This document shows, one piece after another, positions 57,256 to 64,000 of a DNA stretch of 64,000 bases. Source of the DNA: Candidatus Eiseniibacteriota bacterium (lineage in GTDB: Bacteria > Eisenbacteria > RBG-16-71-46 > CAIMUX01). Position 1 is the stretch's first letter, and each line of letters starts with the position of its first letter. A program made the translations under genes and the position numbers. Location of the stretch: NCBI GenBank assembly GCA_020633975.1, contig JACKCR010000002.1, forward strand, positions 930,001 through 994,000. The letters are read 5' to 3'. The notes below the pieces were generated by a model, which searched no databases, was not told the origin of the DNA, and was given only the letters and a program-made list of their open reading frames with translations.

Positions 57256-60030
57256 ATGAAGAACAGGTTCAACCAGTGGCCGCTGATGCTCTGCCTCGCC
57301 TCGATGACCGTTCCGGCCGTCAGCGTGGCTGCCGACGCCGCGAGTAGCGACGATCCGTCGGCTGTGCTCACGCGCAGCGAGCTGCGGGCTCGGGTCGAGA
57401 GTTATGTGGACCGCGCCTCCGAGGGCGGAGCCCGAAGCCACCGGGAGACCGCATCCCATCGAGGGGGCGGGGATCCGACGACGGGCTACTACTACAGCTG
57501 CGATAGCAACCCGCAAGTGCTCGACCCGAACTTCGAGTCCGAGCCGCGTCCGAGCCTCGGCGGCTCGACCATGTACGAATGGGGCGAGACCATCCACGGT
57601 GCGTGGAACGTGAACGAAGGCTCGGCACAGCTCCACCGCTACAAGGTCGGTCGCCACGGCATCCCGGCCGGAACCGTGCTCGAGATCAACGGCGACTCGC
57701 CCGGCAACGTCTCGCAGATGATCGGGGGACTGGAGCCATACACCCACTACACGGTGATGTTCCACTACGCGACCGTCCCCGATGGACCCGAGACGGCGAT
57801 GTACGTCACCTCCGACGACGACTCCTGGTACTTCGAGTCGGATCAGGACGTGCTCGACGGGTGGAGTCTGGGCTACTTCGACTTCTACACGGAAGACGAC
57901 GTGGAGACGATCTCTTTCCTCTCGCTCACGAGCGAGGCCGGAATGGTGATCGACGACGTCAGCGTGATCTGCGGATTCCTGCCCAGCCTGACCAATCCGG
58001 GAACGCAGTACAACCAGGAGGGTGACGAAGTCTCCCTCCAGCTCGAGTCGATCGGGATCGGTGACGTCGAGTTCTGGGCCTACGAGCTTCCCCCCGGACT
58101 CGATATCGACGGGGAGACCGGCCTCATCAGCGGGACGATCGACGACGACGCCGCCGGGTTCTATTGGATCGAGATCTACGTAGAGGACGAGGAAGACGAC
58201 CGCTACTACCACTTCAACTGGCATGTCCGGTCGTCGACCGGTCTCGTCGCCTACCTTCCGCTCGACGAAGGCACGGATGACTACGCCGAAGACCTCTCCG
58301 GCTACGGCAACGACGGCGAGCTGACCGAAGGTACGCAGTGGATCGCCGGGGTCGATGGGACCGGAATCCTCGGCTGGGACGACGAGTTCGTCTGGTGTGA
58401 CCTCTCTCCCAGCCTGCTTCCACACGGCGAAGGGTTCAGTTTCTCCGCTTGGGTGCGGCACCAGCCGATGTGGTCCGCGGAGGGCGGAGACCCGACGACG
58501 GGCGGCCCGGAGTTCTCCATGATCGCGTTCATGGGTGACTGGGGTATTCCGGACGCGGGCGGAGAGGACTTCGACTACTACTTGCTCCAGGACGGGGACT
58601 ATATGGACGGCGGGTTCCTTCTCTACAACGAGGTCGAGGACGAACTCGAATGGGGTTGGGTTGGAGCCGAGGGCCTTCCTTTCGACGAGTGGTATCACCT
58701 CGTCGTCACGACCGATGGGCAAGGGTTCAAGCTCTATGTGAATGGCGAGCTCCTCAATTGGGACGATTGGGGCTACGAAGGGTACGAGCTGGCGGCCTGG
58801 GGCAACGGCCCAGTTCAGCTCGGAAGCTTCTCGGACTGGTGGGATACTGACCCCTGTGGCATCGACGAGGTGCGGATCTACGACTACGCGCTCAGCCCGG
58901 AGCAGGTCGCCGAGCTCGCAGCCGACGTTCCCGAGTTCGCGCTCCTCAACCCCGGAGATCAGACCAACGAAGTCGGGGACGAGGTCGAGCTCCAGGTCAT
59001 GTCGCAAGGTGGAGTCACAGGCTTCGACGCTTGGGGTCTGCCCGGCTCGCTCTGGATCGATGAGGACACCGGCCGGATCTACGGCGAACTGGAACAGTGC
59101 GATGCCGGTACCCACGAGGTATTCGTCTACGCCTGGAACGATGACGAGGAGACCTACATCGAGTTCACTTGGACGGTCGGCTCGGAGCCAGGCGGACTCG
59201 TGAACGACTGGAGCTTCGAGGAAGGTGGTCCCGTCGGCGCCGGCGAGTACGAGCGCTACTGGGAAGATGACGACATCAGCGACTACTGGACCTGCCTCTA
59301 CGGCTCGGTCGATCTCCACCACATGGCTCACGACGGTGTTGGAGACGGCCTCGATGCAAACGCCGGCGACCTACTCCTCGATCTCAACGGTGGAGAGCCC
59401 GGCGTGGTCGGGACACTCGTCGGTGGCCTGGACGTCGGAACGGAGTACGTGCTCCGCTTCCACTGCGCCCGGCATCCGCGTGCCGCCGCGAACTCCGCCA
59501 CGGTCTGGATCGACGAGGACGACCACCAGGTCTACTCGACGGCAGGTGGCCGTGGAAGCAGCGCGAGGTGGGCGTGGAAGGAGATCGAGTTCACAGCGTA
59601 CAGCTCGACGATCGAAGTGATCTTCGAGAGCAACGACTCCGGACCCTACGGCATGCTGATCGATCAAGTCTCGGTCATGTGTGCCGACGAGACGGATCAC
59701 GAGCCGACGGATCCCCATCTGATCGAGCCGGCCTCGAACCTCGACATTCCGGCAGTGACGCAGCTCCAGCTCAGTCAGCCGAACCCGTTCTCGACGTCGA
59801 CTGCCATCCGCTACGACCTCGGATCAGCGACGCCGGTCCAGATCGACGTCTACGCAGTCGATGGACGCCACATCCGGACGCTGGTAGACGATACGCAGGC
59901 CGCGGGCGCGCGTTCCGTCGATTGGGATGGACGTGACGATCGCGGCGACGTCGTCGCTTCCGGCGCGTACCTCCTCCAGTTCCGGGCGGGGACGCACAAG
60001 GAGACACGGCGGATCGTCAAGGTGCAGTAA
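57256..60030 (+). CDS. Large secreted LamG protein with repeated lectin-like modules and FlgD-like C-terminal domain
   Basis: 924 residues from ATG 57256 (a GTG directly before it is also possible). Signal peptide (LMLCLASMTVPAVSVAA). Two similar beta-sandwich modules (about 85-250 and 650-810; compare LDPNFESEP with LVNDWSFEEGG) flank Ig-like linkers and a LamG/concanavalin-like domain (VAYLPLDEGTDDYAEDLSG, about 330-560). The last 90 residues, from LSQPNPFSTSTAIRYDLG, form an FlgD-like/T9SS type A-like sorting domain. Highly acidic overall. Probable surface glycan-binding or protective protein; no catalytic residues seen. Confidence 0.85.
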   Translation: MKNRFNQWPLMLCLASMTVPAVSVAADAASSDDPSAVLTRSELRARVESYVDRASEGGARSHRETASHRGGGDPTTGYYYSCDSNPQVLDPNFESEPRPSLGGSTMYEWGETIHGAWNVNEGSAQLHRYKVGRHGIPAGTVLEINGDSPGNVSQMIGGLEPYTHYTVMFHYATVPDGPETAMYVTSDDDSWYFESDQDVLDGWSLGYFDFYTEDDVETISFLSLTSEAGMVIDDVSVICGFLPSLTNPGTQYNQEGDEVSLQLESIGIGDVEFWAYELPPGLDIDGETGLISGTIDDDAAGFYWIEIYVEDEEDDRYYHFNWHVRSSTGLVAYLPLDEGTDDYAEDLSGYGNDGELTEGTQWIAGVDGTGILGWDDEFVWCDLSPSLLPHGEGFSFSAWVRHQPMWSAEGGDPTTGGPEFSMIAFMGDWGIPDAGGEDFDYYLLQDGDYMDGGFLLYNEVEDELEWGWVGAEGLPFDEWYHLVVTTDGQGFKLYVNGELLNWDDWGYEGYELAAWGNGPVQLGSFSDWWDTDPCGIDEVRIYDYALSPEQVAELAADVPEFALLNPGDQTNEVGDEVELQVMSQGGVTGFDAWGLPGSLWIDEDTGRIYGELEQCDAGTHEVFVYAWNDDEETYIEFTWTVGSEPGGLVNDWSFEEGGPVGAGEYERYWEDDDISDYWTCLYGSVDLHHMAHDGVGDGLDANAGDLLLDLNGGEPGVVGTLVGGLDVGTEYVLRFHCARHPRAAANSATVWIDEDDHQVYSTAGGRGSSARWAWKEIEFTAYSSTIEVIFESNDSGPYGMLIDQVSVMCADETDHEPTDPHLIEPASNLDIPAVTQLQLSQPNPFSTSTAIRYDLGSATPVQIDVYAVDGRHIRTLVDDTQAAGARSVDWDGRDDRGDVVASGAYLLQFRAGTHKETRRIVKVQ

Positions 60031-60060
60031 ACAAGCGACGTCTTCGCGACGTATGCGCGA

Positions 60061-60099
60061 AAGAGCCCTGGAGGTGGTCTCCAGGGCTCTTTCTGTTTC
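60061..60099 (+). terminator. Rho-independent terminator after the LamG gene
   Basis: AAAGAGCCCTGGAG (60061-60074) pairs perfectly with CTCCAGGGCTCTTT (60080-60093), loop of five, followed by CTGTTTC. A 14-base-pair stem. The A run on the left would also make it work on the minus strand. Confidence 0.88.
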
Positions 60100-60221
60100 T
60101 AGCCTCGCGTGGGAGCTGAGCGTTCGGTCGAAGCTGAGCAATCCGGTCGAGTCGTCGATCGATCCGCGACTCCGACCGTGGACGCCCCACGAACGGCGTC
60201 GCGAGAGCGCGGGAAAGCATG

Positions 60222-60295
60222 TGCCCCCGACAGGGATCGAACCTGTGGCCTACGGTTTAGGAAACCGTCGCTCTATCCGACTGAGCTACGGGGGC
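60222..60295 (-). tRNA. tRNA-Arg (anticodon CCU)
   Basis: Complete cloverleaf on the minus strand. Acceptor stem GCCCCCG/CGGGGGC, D-arm AGCTCAGTCGGATAGAGC, anticodon arm ACGGT-TTCCTAA-ACCGT with anticodon CCT (reads AGG), T-arm with GGTTCGATCCC. The CCA end is not encoded. Confidence 0.95.
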
Positions 60296-60348
60296 TGATG
60301 AGCTAACGCACGCTAGCACCGTTCTTTGCGCCTGTCCACTCCTCCCAC

Positions 60349-60383
60349 GCAACAGAAAGCGGGGTGGCGCATGCCACCCCGCT
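60349..60383 (-). terminator. Terminator for the minus-strand secreted-protein gene
   Basis: AGCGGGGTGGC (60358-60368) pairs perfectly with GCCACCCCGCT (60373-60383) over a GCAT loop. On the minus strand it is followed by TTCTGTTG. It lies about 60 bases after the stop at 60442. Confidence 0.78.
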
Positions 60384-60441
60384 CAGGAGGCCTCGGACGT
60401 CCCCCACTGGTTACAGGGTCCGCCCGAATAGGAGAGCGTCT

Positions 60442-61059
60442 CTACCGGAAGCTCGCCTTCACCTCGCCCCACGTGGCCGTCTCGACCGGCGTGGGCTGGC
60501 CGGAGATGGTCAGCTGAGAGAAGTCGATCTCCATCCGCACGTTGTCCGGGACGATCCGCCAGATGTTGAAACCAAACCGGGTGAGACCGGTGAAGTCGTA
60601 CGTCCCGAAGGCGTCGAGGATGTCGAGCGTGGTCAGCGTTTCGCCGACGTATCCGAGATCGACGTTGAGGTTGTGATCGGTCACGTCGAGGAGTACGCCG
60701 CCGGGAGAGACCGGGCCACTGGAGAGGAAGAAGCCGTCCGCGACCGGGAATCCTTCGACGAGCGCGAAGTATGCATCGCCTGCACCCAGTCCAACGACGG
60801 TGCCGCCGCTGAACGACATCGAGAACGACGCCGGATCGACGACATAGCCACGGACGTCTCCGGGAAGAGCCTCCTCGAAGTCGTTCGAATCGACCTGGAA
60901 CGCAACGGTGACACCTTCGCCGGAGCCAACGCCGCTGAGCGGGGCGTCCCCGATCGCGTTGAACACGACCTGTCCGGTTACTTCTACGTTGACGATCTCG
61001 GCGTGTGCCGCGGTGGCGGCGAGCATGCCGATGACGACGAGACTCGCGAGCTTCCGCAT
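60442..61059 (-). CDS. Secreted protein of unknown function with a short C-terminal TWGxxKxxFR tail
   Basis: 205 residues. Signal peptide (LASLVVIGMLAATAAHA), then one beta-rich domain (VEVTGQVVFNAIGDAP, VAFQVDSNDFEE), reminiscent of PEP-CTERM-type secreted proteins. The C-terminus is PTPVETATWGEVKASFR, without the hydrophobic helix of a PEP-CTERM signal. I do not recognise the family. AGGAGG lies five bases before ATG 61059. It stands alone, between its own terminator and a leader of about 200 bases. Confidence 0.75.
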   Translation of the reverse strand: MRKLASLVVIGMLAATAAHAEIVNVEVTGQVVFNAIGDAPLSGVGSGEGVTVAFQVDSNDFEEALPGDVRGYVVDPASFSMSFSGGTVVGLGAGDAYFALVEGFPVADGFFLSSGPVSPGGVLLDVTDHNLNVDLGYVGETLTTLDILDAFGTYDFTGLTRFGFNIWRIVPDNVRMEIDFSQLTISGQPTPVETATWGEVKASFR

Positions 61060-61259
61060 GGGGTCCTCCTGCGGTCACGATGTGTTTCTGCGGATTGCGA
61101 CGCGCCGCGATGGCCGTCGACCGAAACGGAAGCTAGCAAACCGTCGCTATCTCTGCAAGTATCTCTGAGAGAATCTCTCGCAGGTAGCGTCCAGGAGGGG
61201 CAGATTCTCCTACTCCTGGGAACCGGATCACGTCTACACTGCCGGACCGGGGTACTCGA

Positions 61260-62507
61260 TTGGCGAACGTGCTAGATAGAAATGACTTGGAACGTCCAGA
61301 GGATCGGATCGGGCCGCTAGCTAGGGCCCTGCGAGGGAGCTTGCGCGCCCTGGTGGAAGCCGCAGCGGGACCGGAGCCAAGGCCATCGGCGTTGGGGCGG
61401 CGGCTGACGCTCGACAAGAGCTTGGCGAGCCGACTCGTTCGTGCAGTTTCGGCGGGAAGTGAACCGGAGTTCCTCCACTACGTCCCCTCCCCCGCTGGCC
61501 TCCAGATCCTGATCGAAGCCGCTAGGTCTGGTGAGATGGATCCAGCCATCGTGGATCGTCTGGACTCCGACGTCGATCGCTTCCGGGATCTCCTCAACTC
61601 ACTGTCCGGCGGCCGTGCCGATCTCGAAGCCCTGATTTCCGACGAGGCATCCCAAGTTCGTCAGCGCGCGATGAGATCCGCGAGCCAGTCGATCTTCCGA
61701 GGAACGAGCGCTCTGCTGGGATACGAGAGCGCGAGTTTGTCCTCGGCTCTTCTCGTCGTCCCTTCCGCGCACCCGGACTACCTCGACGCCGTCGAAGTCC
61801 AACAACGAGTCGCTATTCGTCGGCTCCGTCCGACCGCCGCGATCGGCGTGCTTCGGGTGGCGATGACGGCCCCCTCCTGGGATGGCGAAGACGGGCTGTC
61901 GTTCCTCACCGTGGAGGGGAATCCGATCCGCCGACCCGAGGATGTGATCCTGGCTGACCATAGCGATGCGACCCCGTCCGAATTCGAAGTCGTGGGCGAC
62001 GGAGAGGATGTCACGCTCATCCTCGCGGAAGAGCAGGCGGCGTTGCGCGACCCGATCACAGTAACCTCGGCTCTCCGGATGCAGCGGGCGTTCCACAGGT
62101 ACAGGACGGACGAAGCAGCGGAGGGAGTTCGAACCTACAGGATCCAGATCCCCTGCAAGAGGATGGTTCGAACCGTGTTCATCCACGACGACTGTCATTG
62201 CGGTCCGCCGGTCTTCACGTTCGAGCTTCCACGGCCGGGTCGCGACACGGGTGTTCGTGAAGAGGGCCTACTCGCGCGCGTCGGATCGATCGATCTCGAT
62301 GCGCCGGTGGCGGCGTTGGGGCGTGGAATCCGAAATGCAGGGATTCGAGGGATCCCTCGATTCCTGGACGCGCTCCGCGACGTCTTCCGGCGCGCCGACC
62401 TGCCGCCGGGTCAGTTCCACGGATACTCGATCGACGTCCCCTATCCGGTGGCGTTCGTGCACACTCGGTGCTGGCTTCCGCTGGAGGAACCGACGCTTCC
62501 GAACTAG
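61260..62507 (+). CDS. Unknown protein with N-terminal winged-helix-like region
   Basis: 415 residues from TTG 61260; GTG 61269 is also possible. I do not recognise the family. The first 90 residues (GRRLTLDKSLASRLVRAVSA, then FLHYVPSPAGLQILIEAA) look like a helix-turn-helix regulator opening. The rest is mixed alpha/beta, with a CHCGPPVFTF motif near 322 preceded by HDD. No membrane helix. The start lacks a strong ribosome site. It may be a transcriptional regulator with an unknown ligand domain; low certainty. Confidence 0.6.
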   Translation: MANVLDRNDLERPEDRIGPLARALRGSLRALVEAAAGPEPRPSALGRRLTLDKSLASRLVRAVSAGSEPEFLHYVPSPAGLQILIEAARSGEMDPAIVDRLDSDVDRFRDLLNSLSGGRADLEALISDEASQVRQRAMRSASQSIFRGTSALLGYESASLSSALLVVPSAHPDYLDAVEVQQRVAIRRLRPTAAIGVLRVAMTAPSWDGEDGLSFLTVEGNPIRRPEDVILADHSDATPSEFEVVGDGEDVTLILAEEQAALRDPITVTSALRMQRAFHRYRTDEAAEGVRTYRIQIPCKRMVRTVFIHDDCHCGPPVFTFELPRPGRDTGVREEGLLARVGSIDLDAPVAALGRGIRNAGIRGIPRFLDALRDVFRRADLPPGQFHGYSIDVPYPVAFVHTRCWLPLEEPTLPN

Positions 62508-62537
62508 CAAGCGTCGAAGTTCGCGCCGTCGCTTCCA

Positions 62538-62648
62538 CTACTCGTACGTGAGGAGTGCGCGGATCCCACGTCTGCCACTCGTACGAGAGCAGCGCGTCTA
62601 CTCGACGTCTGCTACTCGTACGTCAGGAGCGCGTCGACCCGTCGTCCG
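62538..62648. repeat. Three 37-base tandem repeats, the last covering the 3' end of apt
   Basis: Units start at 62538, 62575 and 62612, exactly 37 apart, each opening CTACTCGTACG or CCACTCGTACG. The third contains the apt stop codon and its last codons, so the first two are diverged copies of the gene's end. Confidence 0.85.
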
Positions 62649-63142
62649 TCGAGACGACTCCGGCCTCCGAGGTCCGCGAGTTCGACGAGGAACGACAACC
62701 CGAGCACGTCTCCCCCGCACTGTTCGACGAGACGCGCCGCGGCGGAGGCGGTGCCTCCGGTGGCGAGGAGGTCGTCGACGATCAGGACCTTCGTTCCGGG
62801 GCGCACGGCGTCCTGGTGGATCTCGAGCGCGTCCGTGCCGTACTCGAGTGCGTAGGACTCACGATGGGTCGCGGCCGGGAGCTTGCCGGGCTTGCGCAGA
62901 GGCACGAACGGCAGGCTGTACTGCGCGGCGATGCTCGCGCCGAGGATGAAGCCGCGCGACTCGATGCCGGCGATCACCTGGGCTTCGCCCTCGTAGGGCC
63001 GCCACATCGCTTCGAGGCACTCTCGTACGAGGTTGCCGTCGAGGAGAACGGTGGTGATGTCGCGAAACAGGATCCCTGGCTTGGGAAAGTCGGGGACGTC
63101 ACGGATGGTGCGACGCAGACGCGTCGCGAGCGATTCGGTCAC
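62612..63142 (-). CDS. apt: Adenine phosphoribosyltransferase
   Basis: Salvages adenine with PRPP to AMP. 176 residues, normal length. Conserved regions: [30 protein letters not shown] and the PRPP-binding loop [17 protein letters not shown] 63142 follows GGAGGG. The end LLTYE lies in a repeat that is duplicated downstream. Confidence 0.95.
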   Translation of the reverse strand: MTESLATRLRRTIRDVPDFPKPGILFRDITTVLLDGNLVRECLEAMWRPYEGEAQVIAGIESRGFILGASIAAQYSLPFVPLRKPGKLPAATHRESYALEYGTDALEIHQDAVRPGTKVLIVDDLLATGGTASAAARLVEQCGGDVLGLSFLVELADLGGRSRLDGRRVDALLTYE

Positions 63143-63187
63143 GATGCCCTCCGTGGAATCCTGACCCGGCGAGGGGGTTTGAAAAGA

Positions 63188-63264
<77 letters not shown>

Positions 63265-63329
63265 ACCTAACCCCTTGGGTCGCAGATCCCGGAATATACC
63301 CAAGCCATTCTCGACTGTCCAGTGGGCGG

Positions 63330-63977
63330 TCACGAGGATTTCTTCGCATCCGGCCACCCTTCTTCGCCCACCAAAGGGACGAAGGCGCAGGGAAGCGACT
63401 CGAGCAGTTCGTGCTCTCCCCCGTCCCGCTTCTCGTACACCCGCAGCCCTTGCCGCCCGATCGGCCCCACCGGGACGACGAGTCGGCCCCCGGAGCGGAG
63501 CTGGCCCATCAGAGTGTGCGGAATCCCGGGTGCGCCGGCTGCGACCAGGATTCCGTCGAACGGCGCTTCCTCCGGCCAGCCGAGTGTGCCGTCCCCGATC
63601 CGGAACTGGACGTTGCGGACATCGAGCCGCGCCAGCCGCTCCTGGGCGTCTTCCGCCAGCACTTCGAGCCGCTCCACCGAGTAGACCTCGCCGACGAGCC
63701 GGGCCAGGACGGCCGTCTGATAGCCGGAGCCCGTCCCGATCTCGAGGACACGGTCCTGTGGGAGGAGGTCGAGCCGCTCGGTCATGAGCGCGACCATGTA
63801 CGGCTGGGAGATCGTCTGGTCCAGACCGATCGGGAGCGCATGGTCACCGTAGGCGACGTGGGAGAACTCGGCATCCACGAAGACATGCCGAGGGACTTCG
63901 GCCATGGCGCGAAGGACGCGAGGATCCCGGATTCCCCGGCGCACGATCTGCTCTTCGACCATGCGGGCACGCAGCAC
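63330..63977 (-). CDS. pcm: Protein-L-isoaspartate O-methyltransferase (start uncertain, near window edge)
   Basis: Repairs isoaspartyl residues with S-adenosylmethionine. Family motifs: [10 protein letters not shown], the SAM-binding [23 protein letters not shown], and [10 protein letters not shown] near the C-terminus. GTG 63977 gives 215 residues, and ATG 63962 (MVEEQI) is the more usual start. The frame stays open upstream to the window edge, so an earlier start cannot be excluded. Confidence 0.9.
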   Translation of the reverse strand: MLRARMVEEQIVRRGIRDPRVLRAMAEVPRHVFVDAEFSHVAYGDHALPIGLDQTISQPYMVALMTERLDLLPQDRVLEIGTGSGYQTAVLARLVGEVYSVERLEVLAEDAQERLARLDVRNVQFRIGDGTLGWPEEAPFDGILVAAGAPGIPHTLMGQLRSGGRLVVPVGPIGRQGLRVYEKRDGGEHELLESLPCAFVPLVGEEGWPDAKKSS

Positions 63978-64000
63978 TTCGGTGTCACTGGGGAAGGCCG

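Overview
This is a high-GC (roughly two-thirds G+C), gene-dense bacterial chromosome segment. It comes from a Gram-negative, double-membrane organism: it carries an LptE-like LPS-assembly lipoprotein, a Wza-like exporter, outer-membrane barrels and many lipoproteins. Large secreted proteins with FlgD/T9SS-like C-terminal domains, a PorV/PorQ-like barrel, a dockerin, an exosortase and many GTG/TTG starts suggest a poorly cultured FCB-allied lineage (Eisenbacteria/Krumholzibacteriota-like). That placement is inference only.

Layout. 1-12.2 kb is an exosortase-type exopolysaccharide locus: a CapD-like dehydratase fused to an initiating sugar transferase, an SLBB/Wza exporter, a Wzz-BY-kinase, an exosortase, an EpsI-like protein, a membrane protein, a TPR lipoprotein, a PrsK-like membrane sensor without a kinase domain, an acyl carrier protein and a NeuD-like acyltransferase. 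12.2-19.5 kb is a run of surface proteins: a PEGA protein, an FN3 lipoprotein, a cohesin-like lipoprotein and a propeller/dockerin protein. A convergent CtpA protease follows. 21.5-31.5 kb is nucleotide-sugar biosynthesis. It includes homologues of WbpA, WbpB, WbpD and WbpE plus a 4-epimerase, which together can make a 2,3-diacetamido-uronic acid donor. A DUF92 protein, a PorV/Q-like barrel and a paratose-epimerase-like enzyme are interspersed.

31.9-41.1 kb holds DnaJ-like and ClpB chaperones, an NtrB/NtrC-type two-component pair, LptE and HolA. 41.2-46.1 kb has a thioredoxin-like protein, a structured non-coding stretch of about 1 kb and an M16 peptidase. 46.2-57.0 kb is mostly on the minus strand: a YfgM-like TPR protein, an intact insertion sequence on the plus strand, a putative degenerate M3-like peptidase, a SNF2 helicase with an overlapping partner gene, a barrel, XerD and UvrC. 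57.2-64.0 kb has a large LamG protein, tRNA-Arg, a secreted protein, an unknown regulator-like protein, Apt, tRNA-Pro and Pcm.

The genes most likely to act together are the export/exosortase block with the nucleotide-sugar block, which point to an acidic, acylated, amino-sugar-rich surface polysaccharide. No further glycosyltransferase, Wzx or Wzy lies in the window, so the rest of that pathway must be outside it. The best leads for undescribed biology are the kinase-less PrsK/ACP/acyltransferase trio beside the exosortase, the cohesin/dockerin neighbours, the SNF2-Tudor helicase with its partner, and the peptidase relative that has lost its metal site.
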